A stretch of 64,000 nucleotides of DNA, from contig OW121848.1 in NCBI GenBank assembly GCA_933228895.1, positions 135,674,615 to 135,738,614 of the forward strand, in the 5' to 3' direction. This DNA comes from Platycnemis pennipes (Eukaryota > Arthropoda > Insecta > Odonata > Platycnemididae). Within the stretch, counting starts at the first letter, position 1. Every line of letters starts with the position of its first letter. Below the pieces are notes generated by a model. That model ran no database searches. It saw only the letters and a program-made list of their open reading frames with translations, and was not told where the DNA came from. The position numbers were made by a program, and so were the translations under genes. Below are positions 1 to 11,420 of the stretch, piece by piece.

Positions 1-359
1 ACAAAAACAATTTTGTATTTCTTTCATAGTAAGTGGAGAACTCATTGAACTTCAACATTTTTTTCAACTTCCTGGCAAATTTATTTTAAACTCGACAATT
101 TCCTATATGAGATTTTTTAAGGAATAGAGAGCTATTTAATCGTCGGTTGATGAGAAATGAGAAATAACTCCCTTACGCTAACGCTTATATTTCAGGTGAC
201 ATAGAAGCTATCGTGGAACTTGTGGCTTGAGGTGAGATCTACGATCATCCATAGCAGTAATGTTCGAGGGTATTGCGAGGAGGGAGATGCACTGGTCGGT
301 CGCTGAGAAGACAGGGAGCCATGCATAGAAGTTTGTGCAGCGATTGTATTACATCAAGA
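1..359. other. unassigned AT-rich sequence
   Basis: No coding region or repeat that I recognise. The stretch from about 195 onward is less AT-rich than its surroundings and has a TTTCAG/GTGAC junction near 197, but no open frame supports an exon. Confidence 0.4.
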
Positions 360-478
360 TTGAATGCCTGCATGGTAGTAAGTATTCCCCCTGCTTGATA
401 GTGTATACATGGTTATGGTTCACCCCCTGCCACACACCCTCGCGGTGGTTTGAAGGATATTTTATAGAGATAAATGAA
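360..478 (+). repeat. repeat C copy 1
   Basis: Carries the core CCCCTGCCACACACCCTCGC followed by GGTGGTTTGAAGG and a GATA/ATGAAG-type tail. Upstream, a GCATGGTAGTA and a GGTTATGGTTCA segment are shared with other copies in the window (37.8 kb, 43.0 kb, and 34.7 kb on the minus strand). The sequence repetition is direct; the class is unknown to me. Confidence 0.6.
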
Positions 479-974
479 GACTGAGAATTATGCGGATCTT
501 CGATTTATTACCTAGAGGGTATCGGATTCAACTCCAAACGGTGCCTCCTCCGACCCTATTTCGTCTTCAGAAAGTATCTTTCCAATTTGTTGGAACAGTC
601 CAGCGATGAAAAAAACTTGAAGCAACAATATAAGAAGTACTAAGGAATGTAGAGGCTTCACGGCATAATCACAAGTATTGGTGAAAGGTAACCCATGGAA
701 ACATCAAAACCAAAAGCAAGTTTATAATTGTCGCAAAGGCATTAACTTGAATGTTTGGGTGATGACCAGCTATCACACAATATTGGAACGGTTGACGGCA
801 GCAGTGAAATACGAATGAGAGACAGCCGACCGATTAGATTCGTGACTTAATTTTCCCCTCACATTAGCCTCCGTAGTTGAATGCTGACATAAGGACTCTA
901 TGCTAAACCAACTCACAGCACTTTTGTATATGCTCGCTTTGCTCTTTAAATCGTTTTTAAATTGTTATGGTCCG

Positions 975-1065
975 ACTAGAAATACCCTCTATAAGCATGA
1001 TAGGGTGAACCCCCTGCCACACCTCTTTATGATTTCTTTCGGGAATATTATCTAGATGTAGATAT
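975..1065 (+). repeat. repeat C copy 2 (diverged)
   Basis: Contains ACCCCCTGCCACACCTCTTT, then a degenerate centre and the tail TATCTAGATGTAGATATA. The tail clearly matches the GTAGATG-type end of the family; the centre (normally TCGCGGTGGCTTGC) has decayed. Confidence 0.5.
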
Positions 1066-2320
1066 ATTCGTGGCTGAAAGAACAAAAGGAGTAAGGAAAT
1101 GAAGAAAATCTCTCTTTTACAGCTTTCTTCCTCCTTTTCGTTGTTAGTTTTCTTGCTCCTAGGTATACTAGTTCTTGTCATGGCATATTCTGTAGATATA
1201 CGGAGTTTGTTCTGAGAAAAAATGCCACAGGAAATGTCTTGAGTAGGCTGGTCGTAGAGTTCATTAGGTCGGGAGTGGTGGGAAGAAATGACAGCGATCA
1301 TGGCATACGAGGAGGTCGTGCCATCTTCAATGTACCTGGAACCGCTCGCATCGGGAGAGGCGGCAGAAGATATGAATACACCGCCGGCCATTTGACTTAA
1401 TGCTTCAACAACTTTGACACGCAAAATAGAGGTTTGTAAGTCGCACGATGGCAGACTGAAAGCTGTGTAACCCTACTCTTGAGGTCTATGAGACAGGGGC
1501 GAGGACCTCGGGTGTTCTCACAGCTGTTCCTGGAATCAAAAGGCATCAATTTTTACCGCTGATGTTTTGATGAGCTACTAAATTTCCCTGCCATATGAAA
1601 ATTTGCATGCTCCCCTATCCTGCCCTCTCGTTGTTTCTTGAATTTTAACTTCCGTATATCATTGGAAGAAACCGAGTTAAGTAAAAATGGAATAAGAATA
1701 GAAGAAAATATTAGCATCGGCAAAGGAAGCGTTTTCTATAAGAGGATAGTTTGTGACAGGAACTCTAAGAACGTTAATAAAAGATTGTAAAAGGCTTTCC
1801 TTCTGGACTGTGGCGTTATGAAGTTGCTTAATTTGGTATAGAAAAGTAGGAAGAAGGTGGGTTGAGGCTTTTCATATCTTGTTCTCAGGATTGAGGAGGT
1901 ACATGATCGGAGCGGGCAGGATGATGGGTGTAGTTGTTGAATATGGTGGACGAAGAAACTTCTCGGTTGAAAGACATTTGAAGGTGACAGAGAAAGTAAA
2001 TGAATAGCAGTAACGGACGGCAATGCACTATTGATGGCTTGGATTGAGTAGATTAAAGGGAAATATTAATGGGATACTTTTGGTGTTATGTGAAAGGAAC
2101 GGAACAAAATAGGGGTTTAGATTGAAGGAATTGTTTAAGAACCTTCTATTATTTATTTTACCGATTATAGTCAATCATTCGCTCTTCCTTCGCAGCCATA
2201 ACAACACCAAAATGTACCACTCAGTTAAGCCTTCATAGAAAGGCATTCTCATCATTCCATAATACAATTGCGCGCGCTGCAGTTACATAGAAACTTTAGA
2301 TTTAACCGAAGGCTCAATTA
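1066..2320. other. unassigned intergenic sequence
   Basis: Short ORFs on the minus strand (957-1424, 1736-2023) have no recognisable domain and look like chance frames. I see no repeat family member here. Confidence 0.4.
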
Positions 2321-2420
2321 GATGATCATCATCATTGGTCAACAATCCTAGGATTGGTTTGACGCAGCTTTCCCCTCGATTCTTCTATCGGCCAACCTTG
2401 TCATTTCATCGCGTGTACTT
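2321..2420 (-). mobile_element. RTE-like LINE 3' end fragment, minus strand
   Basis: Read on the minus strand, this ends with the LINE C-terminus: a frame resembling ...MTRLADRRIEGKAASNQS..., then a stop, then a GATGATGATCATC tail. It matches the 3' end of the long copy at 53-54.5 kb (LADR.TQWRAASNQSED and a GATGATGATGA tail). Only about 100 bp is present, as expected of severe 5' truncation. Confidence 0.75.
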
Positions 2421-2505
2421 ACCCAGTATGAGTTGATTTGCAAGTAATGTTATATGCGATTCTAATATTTCTGTTCCCTCTATTTGCCTAATGCAATGCT
2501 GCCGT

Positions 2506-2631
2506 GATGCAATTGGTGAAGGTCTTAAAAGGGAAGAATGATGTAAATATGAAGAGGTTAGCTGATAGGAGAATTGAGGTGGAGAGCTGCGTCAAACTAA
2601 TCTTATAATTGTAGACCTATGATGATGATGG
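2506..2631 (+). mobile_element. RTE-like LINE 3' end fragment, plus strand
   Basis: Encodes remnants of the LINE C-terminus (VNMKRLADRRIE, with the WRAASNQ block frameshifted) and ends in GATGATGATGG. It lies 85 bp from an opposite-orientation copy of the same 3' end, so the two form a head-to-head pair of truncated LINE tails. Confidence 0.75.
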
Positions 2632-3240
2632 TAAAATGTTGCTTTCAGGGAAGAGAATAGTTACAATCGCTCTGTTTTCTAATTTCCCAAGAACAAAGAT
2701 GGGATAATCTTTGCCATCACAGCAAACGGAGGTCGTGTAGTGAGCGCGTTTTTTGCTGACCGACCCGAGTACCTGCTCCAAAAAGCTCAAACTATTCCCA
2801 AACACCCAGTTATCCATATTGGCGCATTTGGTCTCAATTTCCGATATTCTCCCCGGGTAACGTCTAAAATTACCTTCCGCCCCATACCCATGAGGTATCT
2901 TGTAGGGCACTCTCTCGATAAAGATGAAAATTTCTCAATGTTCGACGCTCAACCATGTCGTATTCTTGAGGGATTGCGCCTTGAATCGCCGGCATTATCC
3001 CCGCGATATGAGGCACCCCAGATTGGGATGGGAGGATTTCGACTGGTTGTCACTTCTCGCGCTGGAGGTTGGGATCGTACCGGCGCGGCTGCGCGAAGAA
3101 CTTCCGAACTTAATGTTTGAGCCAGCGGTCGCGTGCGATCTTTCGTCGGGAGGCCTGCACCGAAGAAGCCGAAAAAGAAAGCCACCTGTGAGAGAGAAAC
3201 AGACTCCCTTCCGCGCAAGTTGACTCCCCTACGTCGTGTC
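2632..3240. other. CpG-containing unique block
   Basis: Base composition rises to a CpG-bearing block at about 2950-3230 (CGCCGG, GGCGCGGCTGCGCG). Overlapping ORFs occur on both strands (2740-3120 plus, 2924-3223 plus, 2949-3242 minus), as expected in GC-rich DNA. None has a domain I recognise. It could be an exon or regulatory block, but no splice or start signal decides this. Confidence 0.3.
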
Positions 3241-4878
3241 ATAAAAATTCAATATGTTTAGCTTATTTACTTTCGACTTCGATGATCCCAGATTATCTCT
3301 CTCTCTCCCTCCACACGTCCTTCTCCAATAACTTTAACGAGTTCCATTTATTTCCCATTTACCCTCGGCTCCCCGGAGAGATCGTGAGGACTAGATTAAC
3401 TCCCTTATGCACTCGCCGAACTATTTCTTTTTATGGGTTATTTTTATTTTTCATTCCCTTCCCCGAACATGCAATCCTTCGTTTTCTCGATAGCATCTTT
3501 CACCTTGCGACCTCAATCGATTCCCTGATAAGGGGAATGCAAACACATCGCCTGCAGCAGCAACGGACCTGCCCTCCTCTTCCATCTCTCCTCCCACCAA
3601 CCACCTCTCCCCCAATTTCATCTAATATTCATGCGTGTGCGCAAACAGGGCTGGATGGAAGGGGCCCAAGGAAATGTCCGGGCCCTTAAGTAGTTTGATC
3701 TCTAATAAGCGTGGCGTCCCTCGACGACGTTGGTGCAGTGAGGGGCCGCGTAGCGGAGCCACATGGAAAAGGATCTATCTAGACAAAATGACGACTTCCT
3801 CTGAAATTACTCCCGTCACTCAAAGTTTCCTTCAGAATCTATCATGTTTGACGTAGTTTCTTGGAATTCCTCTCTCCTGGCTGAATGGCTGCATTGCATA
3901 GAATTAAAAGGCTCGGAGGGACGTAAAGACGTTAGTAGCGTTAAGGTTTTTGGTCGAGAAATACACTTGAGAGTTTTTTTTACGGAAACTCAGTAAATAA
4001 TTTATACAAAAATCTGCTATATTTCAGGTTTAAATATTTATTCATACGCCTCATCTATTTTTCACCTGGGACATTCCATTTTAAACATGACATTGAAGTG
4101 AATTAAAGGATTATGAATCTTAAACGAGAATTTACTAGGGTCGCAAACGAGAAAATTAATCAGAGAAACATGCTTCAATCATTGTGTTGTATGCATATGC
4201 TTTTCTTTATGAACCGAAAGATGATAATTGGCTGCTTCATGTAGCATGTGGGTTCATAAGTAAGTATCCGAGATAATTTCATTGAAGAGCATTTCATTCA
4301 AGAGCATAGCCAAATTCCATAATTAGTTGTCAAACGGTCGAGGCACATAGTACGTAATGGATTCACCAGTACCTATAAGTCGAGATGATTTCAATTCATA
4401 GTATCATTGCGCTCATGTCATATTCAATGTCTTTGTTTCATTTGTTTTTTAGTGTGTCTGTCAATAAGTATCTAGCCGAAATATGGGAAGAAACTTTAAC
4501 TGAATCCGTTAAAAGCATATTAAATCACCAGATTATTAATGTAGGATACATTGTAGAAACGAAAATTTTTTGATAAAGAAATTTAAAATATCATTCTTTC
4601 CGCAAAAGTATTTGGGATATAATCGGGTGACGTTGAAATTCTGTGGAGGTGGATTGATTGGTAAAACGATTTTTATGCATGTCAGCATGATTAAAAACGT
4701 ATATTACGTACACCTACCTGTATTTTTATGCCACTTCTTGCAATTTGTGCAAAAAGTGAACTTAGTAGTGCAGTGCAATGTGGTTATTTTGAGTGGGGAC
4801 AACGTATTGCTTGTGAAGCGGCCGTCTTCCCGACGTGAATTTAGATGAATTATCATTTAAAAGATAGTGTTTACGGAT
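3241..4878. other. unassigned intergenic sequence
   Basis: Begins with a CT microsatellite near 3297-3310 and continues as AT-rich unique sequence. ORFs at 3282-3689, 4385-4573 and 4570-4848 have no recognisable domains. Confidence 0.4.
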
Positions 4879-5190
4879 GGAATTGGAGTGGTGGCTAGAC
4901 TACTGGCCTCCTATTCTGAAGCCCCGGATACGAATTCCAAAAGTAAAATAAATGTTTAATTGATGAATCGGTCCCTACTTGAATGTTAAGTAGAGCTACT
5001 TCGAGTTCAGAGCACTCCGTCTGTCAGAAGGGTCGTTAAGCCTAGGGGCCACTTTGCGCCATTTGTTAAAAGCAGGCTAATACCAACGTCGAATTTTTTT
5101 CCCCTCATCCTTCGACTACTGATGCCAACTTATCCTATAGTGACGAAAATGCCTTCAGCTGCTGGTCTCTTTCCTCCGAATAAATACCAC
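4879..5190 (+). mobile_element. SINE-A copy, tRNA-headed, old
   Basis: Begins with GGAGTGGTGGCTAGACTACT (pol III A-box-like) and a degraded B box (GGATACGAATTCC). The SINE-A central block follows (CGAGTTCAG..CACTCCGTCTGTC, GTTAAGC, AAAGCAGGCTAATACC), then a degenerate AAATGCCTTCAGCTG 3' end. Subfamily tail type 1 (CAAATGACCTCAGCTGTCGG). Confidence 0.8.
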
Positions 5191-5645
5191 AGTTGAGTGG
5201 TTCCTAACATCTGGATCGTTTTCTCGCCATTAGTAAATATCTGAAGTGGTGTCATCCCATGCCACACACTTCCACTGTGGTTTCCTGGGCACTGCGTCGA
5301 TTTAGATATGAATTGCTCCCTCACAACGACCAAAATGAACCAGTCGGTCAATCTTCCCACAGGAATATTCGCGAATCCGGAAAGTCGACAGTCCAGGGCC
5401 TCGATCAAGGATCTTCGTAAGGCGGCGCTAGCGTTATCGTTATTTTTTTATTTAACTTACGTCAGAGAGAACGTGATCTCCGTTCTTCATTTTTCGCACA
5501 GCACTTCAAATCCCTTATCACAATCAGAGGAACGAATTTCATAGACGGTTATTGTTAACCCTGCGCTACTCTATGGATAAGCGATAACGACAAAGACTGC
5601 GATAACGCGAAAGATACATCCGTGATTCCACACAAGATCACACGC

Positions 5646-6110
5646 TTAAATCACGGATGGCGATTACTGCAGTAGAATAGCCGAGGCGTTGAGGCGAGCC
5701 TCATTTTTTTAAGGATAGGAATGGACTATAACAGCAGGAGATAAGTCCAAACTAAAAGCATCTAGAATATGGTGCTAACGAAGAATCATGAAGATAATAA
5801 GGATCGACAAACGAAGAAGTCTTAAGAAGAGCTGGAGAAAAGAGAGGTCTGCTGAAAACATTAAAATGAGACGGGACAACTTTGTGGGCCATATATTGAG
5901 ACATGATGGCCTGACGAAGACAATCGTCGAGGGACAAGAAAACAGGAAGAATTTGAAATTCAGGCATCGGATGAGATACATTGAGCAAGTTGTAGACGAT
6001 GTAAAATAGAAGAAATACGTAAATATGAAAAGGTTAGGCGATAGGATAATCGCGTGGAGAGCAGAATCAAACCAATCTTAGGATTCTTGACTGATGATCA
6101 TGACGCCGAT
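5646..6110 (+). mobile_element. RTE-like LINE 3' fragment with internal deletion
   Basis: Decayed translation matches the C-terminal half of the long LINE copy. ITDGDYCSRIAEALRRASFF corresponds to ITNDGRSKKEIISRIAQAKRSF; after an internal deletion near 5710-5725, WTITAGDK..LKASRIWC then RRDNFVGHILRHDGLTKTIVEG then YIEQVVDDVK follow, with an in-frame stop before KKYVNMKRLGDR and WRAESNQS. The tail (GACTGATGATCATGACG) is degenerate. Several stops, so non-functional. Confidence 0.85.
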
Positions 6111-6165
6111 TAAAAGTTTCAACTGCTATAACGCATACTTGATATTTTGACTAAACACTTTTTAG

Positions 6166-6313
6166 TCCGAGCTGGGCAGAAGGAAATATGGAGTTTCATC
6201 TCCGCAGTTTGAAGGCGCCAGTACGACTTTCTCCCCAGTTTTCAACGATCCGCAAACCTACAGCTTTGGAAGCGGCAGATGGAATAAGAGATGTACGGCC
6301 AGGCGACCGCCAG
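6166..6313 (+). other. candidate internal exon (148 bp)
   Basis: A 148-bp GC-richer block bounded by a pyrimidine tract plus AG (CACTTTTTAG just before 6166) and a strong donor (CGCCAG/GTAGGT, with GT at 6314). It is open in two frames: SELGRRKYGVSSPQFEG... and PSWAEGNMEFHLRSLKAP.... I recognise neither product. It is the best exon-like block in the window, but chance is not excluded and no partner exon was found. Confidence 0.25.
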
Positions 6314-6435
6314 GTAGGTTAATCGTTTCGGAGGAAAGGTGTGATTTCGCGGTAGGAAAAAAAAGAGACGAAAATGCAGTGCAACTAGCACGAGAAGACA
6401 AAAGAGCCAGACGGAGAAAAAGAGTGTGAGACAGC

Positions 6436-6452
6436 GGGGGGGGGGGGGGGGG
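6436..6452 (+). repeat. G17 homopolymer tract
   Basis: Seventeen consecutive G residues at the end of a 120-bp purine-rich run (GAGACGAAAATG...GAGAAAAAGAG). Could form quadruplex or triplex DNA; assembly length may be unreliable. Confidence 0.9.
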
Positions 6453-6494
6453 TAGTAGGAATATGTTTAATTAATGGGGCGTGGGAAAGCGGAT

Positions 6495-6615
6495 GGGGGC
6501 CGTAATTACGCAATTATTGTCATTAATTGTGATCGTTTTATCTGGATAATTCTCCCCACCGCGGGATACAATGGAGGAGTGAATGTACGAAACGAAATAT
6601 GAGAGTGCACCGGAA
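6495..6615. promoter_or_regulatory. candidate enhancer: homeodomain-type site cluster
   Basis: Contains TAATTA at 6503-6508 and CAATTATTGTCATTAATTG at 6511-6529, i.e. several TAAT/ATTA homeodomain cores within 30 bp, followed by TTTATCTGGATAATT. Such clusters are typical of homeodomain-bound elements but also arise in AT-rich DNA. Supported only by motif density and proximity to the candidate exon at 6166. Confidence 0.2.
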
Positions 6616-7470
6616 GGAAAACGTCTCGCCTTCCCAATTTTGAGGTATGAATCGGCGTCCCTCGCTTATTTCATCGGGAAGAAATGGCTCTCATAGCAGT
6701 GGCACATCGCGATGCCAGGGCCACCGCGTCAAGAGGTTGAGCTCGTATCCGCGACCACGTTGTCAATTACGTCCGGTAAGACTTTTATCACGCTTTTGAA
6801 TGTCTTGATGGCTGTAAACTCGAAAATGTTTCAGTAAACATTAAGAGTCGAAGGACTTTTATAGGGATCGACTGTCCGTGGCAGGTGCGGAGGGGACTCT
6901 CTCGAGTTGAGGAATTGTTCCTCTTGAGGATTCCGCCTCACCTGGCGTGTTACTTTAAATGTGTATTCCGATAAGTCCGTTAAAATCCCATAAAATTTGA
7001 GTAAGAACTCAATTACAGGGGGCTGAGAGAAGCGGCCTGTTGTCCTTTGGTTTCATGGAATCCTACTCAGATGAATGATTGCTGAATAAACTCGAGAAAC
7101 AAAGTGTTGATCATGGGCTTCATTCGATTTTCAAATCGGATACAAATGTCTTCAAATTACGGGCATACGCTATCCCCTTAATGGTGAAGTTTATTAACAA
7201 ATCTTGTCACCTGCTGAATGCCATTCCTCGCAGTTTACCTCTTAAATAAGTGTCATTCCACCACATTCACCAAATAATTCCTAACTTTAACAGGAAAAAA
7301 CGTACATTTTAGTTTAGATAATGAGTTTATGAAGTACAACCAAAGTTTTTATCTCAAAAATAATGAATTTATAGAACGTTCACTACGTGACTCTTGAGAC
7401 TTTCTTGTGTGCTTTTTGTTCCACCGTAGAGAAACGGACAAATTCTATAGAATATGTATACTTAAGGTAA
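6616..7470. other. unassigned sequence, first half GC-richer
   Basis: About 6640-6790 is GC-richer and ends at a donor-like GTCCG/GTAAGAC (6774-6781). A short frame open to it (AMPGPPRQEVELVSATTL) is preceded by an in-frame TAG, so I do not call an exon. The rest is AT-rich with nothing recognised. Confidence 0.3.
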
Positions 7471-7770
7471 CTGGGTTCTGTGGTAGCTTTGAGTACTGGT
7501 TTTTCTTCGAAGGGTTCAGATCCCGAAAATGACAGATTTCCCGGCAGTTTACCGATCCCCACATGAGTGCTGTGTGGACAGCACTTCGACTTCAGTCCAT
7601 CGGATGCGACGTTAAACCTTGAGTAGGTACTTGTGCGTTTTTCTTTAGTAGTTGGCCATTTCTGACGCTAAGTTTTTCTCCACTCTGTCCCCTACAAGGA
7701 TATACTCTTATCCAATCACTCGCATATCCTAAATGGTGCAAAAATGATCTCAGATGCCGAGCGCGAGACC
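7471..7770 (+). mobile_element. SINE-A copy, degraded
   Basis: Starts with GGTTCTGTGGTAGCTTTGAG and a B-box-like GGTTCAGATCCCG. It continues with ATCCCCACATGAGTGCT, CAGTCCATCGGATGCGACGTTAAACC, GACGCTAAGTTTTTCTCC and CCTAAATGGTGCAAAAATGA, all positions shared with better copies at 21.4 and 44.1 kb. Tail type 1. Confidence 0.8.
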
Positions 7771-8283
7771 ACAGAGTAAACAACTACTGCTTAACAAGTC
7801 GAATGAGGAATTTTGCATGGGAGACCTCCCTGGTTTTCACGCGTCCTCAAATTTTATTTTATGAATCGTTTTCTCTCGCCCCTGTTAGTTCAGATGATTT
7901 TATTTAACAAAAGAGATTTCAATTTATGCAGACAAATGGTCTTAAATTAACTTTAGTCATTGGAATCAGTACTAGTGCATCAGATTTAGGTAATTTGAAC
8001 CTTGATGTTTCAGTAACTCACGCGGCTCCGAGGACGAAGTTATTTTTCCACAAGCGCCGTTCTTTTTTTCGCTTCTTAACAATAGCCGGAGATATTTCTC
8101 GTCATCCAGTGCGCATTGCATCACACAGCCGCATCAGTATTTTTCATCCCATCGCGCAGCTTAAGTTACGGCCTCTTAGACAATTGAGGCAATCAAGGAA
8201 TGTCCTCCATCACGACTTATGTGGAACTTCTTCGTCCTAGGATGTTGGAACACGAATGATTTCGCAACGAGTCATGAGGAGGT

Positions 8284-8610
8284 CAGGTTGATATAGTGGC
8301 TAGAGCACTGGCTTCCCATCCTGAAGGTCTGAGTTCAAATACCAGCAGTGGCAGAGATTCATCATCAGTATACCGGATTTTACTCGGTTAATATATATGT
8401 TAGGAGCATTTCGAGTTCAGTATCCCGTCCATCGGATGACGCCTTAAACCGTGGACCCCAATGCAAATTTTGTCAAAAGCAGGTTAATAAATGATTTCTC
8501 TCCATGCTTCCTTCATTCCCTCAAAAACTCCTATTTCCACCCAATTACCCATTTGTTCTAAAAGCCCAGGTGATATTAACTGCTGGTCACCCACCCGAAG
8601 TAACTACTAA
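8284..8610 (+). mobile_element. SINE-A copy, near full length
   Basis: Has the tRNA-like head (TAGTGGCTAGAGCACTGGCT, then GAGTTCAAATACC), the GGCAGAGATT linker, and the central block (CGAGTTCAGTATCCCGTCCATCGG, TTAAACCGTGGACCCC). The tail-type-1 end includes ACTCCTATTTCCACCCAATTACCC. Confidence 0.85.
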
Positions 8611-8647
8611 CTACTACTCTGAAAAATGTCCTCTACACCCGTATCTC

Positions 8648-8760
8648 CAGCCTTCCTCTGCTAAATGAAAAAATCTTACCCAAATCCAATTTTTTACCTA
8701 GGTATCCTAAAAGGTGCATATGACCTTAGCTATCGGTCACATCCCTGAATAACTGAGTTA
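8648..8760 (+). mobile_element. SINE-A 3' end fragment
   Basis: CCAGCCTTCCTCTGC..., CCTAAAAGGTGCATATGACC and TAGCTATCGGTCACATCCCT match the final 110 bp of SINE-A tail type 1. It sits 40 bp downstream of another SINE-A copy in the same orientation. Confidence 0.7.
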
Positions 8761-10382
8761 CGAGTCTAGAATTTCAAAAGAAGTATAAAGGGATATGGCA
8801 GATTTGATGGGCCGACTACGAGCCGACTCGTAATTACTGTAATGTGTCTTCGGAGTTTGAGTCCATGCGAGGCACTCCCCATTCCCCAACTCAAAGTAGA
8901 ATCTATCATGTTGGAAAAATCTGATCCAAATACGAATTGAAATTTCACTCGCCCTCCCTTATATTACCGGGGTGGTGTATATTATGAACCAGAGAGGCCA
9001 TCAAAAAAACATCATCACTCGAGCGAAACCCCGAACTAGCAAATCTCTCTATTTTTCAGGAAGTTAATGAGCATGGAATGGGCTCGAGAAAGTATTTTAG
9101 AAACCTTATATCATAAAATAGCACGAAAGGCTTCAAGTGCTTAGTGGTAATTGCTTGAAAAAATTACGGTGAGAATTCTTGTGCCTACAAGATTAAAAGT
9201 AAAAGTATACTTACGAAATTGGTGTGCTAAAATATATCTATGCAACAGCTAATAATGAAAACTTAGAGAGGCATTGCTATTCCTCGTCCAATGGTACAAG
9301 CTTGGGGATATTTGAATACCTCTTTCTCGATAGAACTTAAGTTATCCATTTTGTAAGTGTGCAATTTTTTACCCTCAATTAAGAATGCATTTGCTCAAAA
9401 AGTAGCGATACTTTACCGCATTATAACATGATTATTGGCCAACCGAACTTGAAAGAAGATAAATGAGAGATTTGATAACAGAGTGAAAGAATTGGTGACA
9501 GAAAGAAGTACATGCATGATAGACATGCTTTAATTGTTTTCTTTTTTGCTGTGTCTTAGATTTGAAAGTCTTTGGACAACCATGAAATTACTTAAATATC
9601 ATTTTATCTTAATATTAAAAATTCAGAGGATTTAAACATCACGAGCGCTAATTGATACGAATCCTGAATTGGTGCAGTTCCAACTTTATTCGTGCGAAAA
9701 TTGCTTTTCACTTGCCATTAATATTACTAAGCCTATGTCTACCCATATCCATCGCACCTTTCTTTGGGTTGATGAGTAAGTGATCAGTTGAAGGAACGAT
9801 TAATCTATGTGTACAAATGGATATCAATCAATCCCAGAGGAGCACTAATGATGTTGTTGATGAATATTTTCGGCTCACCTCAGTCATCCGCAACTTAAAA
9901 TCGTGGCAACTGTTTCCCTCCACTCACAGTGAAAATATGACACAAGGAGGACTGGTGAAAACCAATAACATAGACAAACGACATACTCGAGAAGAAATCA
10001 ATTAGGTAAAACCCAACCCCGCGTGATATGTGAAGCCCAAAAAGTTTCTTTTCGATGAAAATGGTAGTTTTTTTAGTTCCTCTACCATTAGGAAGACAAC
10101 CGCTGACTTTAAGGCAATGAATTTGGAGAGACCAAAAATGTTACCTACCTATGTATGCTGGTCACCCGAACGTGTTACTTATTATAGGAGACGACCGAAA
10201 ACCAATTCACCATTCTTGACATATAGATATTTGGGAAGGGGTAGGAACTTAAGGAGCGAAAGAAGAACGGATAAGTCTAGTGTTGTCATTACCCTGCATC
10301 TGAATAAATACGCCAGTAAAGGGTTGCATCCCACCGATAAACTATGCAGTGCTTTCCACATAGATCTGAAGTAGAGGCCATT
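8761..10382. other. unassigned AT-rich sequence
   Basis: No recognised gene or repeat. ORFs at 9817-10005 and 10030-10374 lack recognisable domains and have no coding-like context. Confidence 0.4.
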
Positions 10383-10462
10383 ATTCAAAATAATGAAAAA
10401 TCTGCCACTGCCAAAATTCAATCTCGGACCCTCGGGAAAGAGGCACTGTAGCCCCCCCTTGC
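10383..10462 (-). mobile_element. SINE-A head fragment, minus strand
   Basis: On the minus strand reads GGCTACAGTGCCTCTTTCCC, GAGGGTCCGAGATTGAATTT and GGCAGTGGCAGATTTTTCA: the tRNA-like head and first linker of SINE-A. The downstream part is missing, and it abuts a plus-strand repeat C copy. Confidence 0.75.
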
Positions 10463-10520
10463 CCCCTGCCACGCACTCTTATGGTGGATTGCATGGTTTT
10501 ATGTAAGTGTAGATGTAGCT
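10463..10520 (+). repeat. repeat C copy 3
   Basis: CCCCTGCCACGCACTCTTAT, then GGTGGATTGCATGG and GTGTAGATGTAGC. Core and tail agree with the family; the upstream segment is replaced by the SINE-A fragment, so this copy is 5'-truncated or was interrupted. Confidence 0.7.
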
Positions 10521-10589
10521 ACCACATACGGGTGGCTCTTTTGGAACCGATTTCAAGAAATCAACTTTTCACGTAGTCTTTTCGGAATA

Positions 10590-11420
10590 CGAACTCTTCG
10601 TCTCGAAAGAAGGTATGTGAGGAAATGATAATCAGTGAGAAACAGGACGAGGAAGGGAGAAGGAAAATATCGAAATATCGGGCCCGAGGGGAATGAGAGA
10701 ACACTCCGAGGAGAGGAATGCATGACGGGGTCGAGCGTATAGCGAGGAAAATGCGGAGGAAGTACGTGAGGTGGTTGGCATTTCGGGAGAGAGGAAGTGT
10801 TCGAGAAATCTTTCGGAGATCGCTTTTAAATCCCAAATAGAAACCTTGGCTCGACCCTCCCTCCCGGCGACCTTGCCATGAACACCTCAAGCATGAGAAC
10901 TCCTCCCCAACTTTCCCACTGCTTCATCTAATGCTCCCCGCCCGGAATGGATGGAGGCGATGAGAGTTTGTTCGTCGCGGAGGAAGTGGGGGGCAGGATG
11001 GGAGGATAAAGGCGGAGTGGAGGGAAGGATGAAAGGGAGTCCTTGGGATAGAGAAGTGTGTGCCGGGCGCGCAATGCACGTGTGGGGAAGAGGAGGCAGA
11101 CCGGCCGGTCTATTCCTCACCGCATGAGATCCATTCTCCCGACTCTTCCCTACTCCATACCCTAGAGGACATATCCCCCACCCTCCTCTCCGTTTCCATT
11201 CCATTTCCACATCGCGCGGTCCCTTTTCGCCTGCATCGCTCTCTCGGAGACCCCTCCCCCGCTCCTTGGAACTCTTCGGTCCCATTACTCCTCCACATCA
11301 CGACCCGGCGGCAAGCGCGCGAAGGATTCCCTCAGAGGGAGGCCCATTTTCACTGGGAAGGGTGGGCCCTTTCCCTCGCTCTGGAGATTCTCTTCCACCC
11401 ATCTCGGGATTACCAGATCC
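10590..11420. repeat. polypurine/polypyrimidine switching block
   Basis: Plus strand is purine-rich at about 10590-10820 and 10950-11100 and pyrimidine-rich at about 10840-10930 and 11105-11420, with sharp switches. Long ORFs on both strands (10887-11285 minus, 11060-11638 plus) are low-complexity translations (P/S/L or R/G/E rich), not genes. Confidence 0.6.

Noticed and set aside
5215..5300. Extra repeat C copy (CCATGCCACACACTTCCACT)
   Set aside because: Only the core resembles the family; no upstream segment and no GTAGATG tail.
6670..6780. Second exon near the 6166 block
   Set aside because: Donor-like GTCCG/GTAAGAC exists, but the acceptor is poor and the open frame is preceded by an immediate stop; no coherent product.
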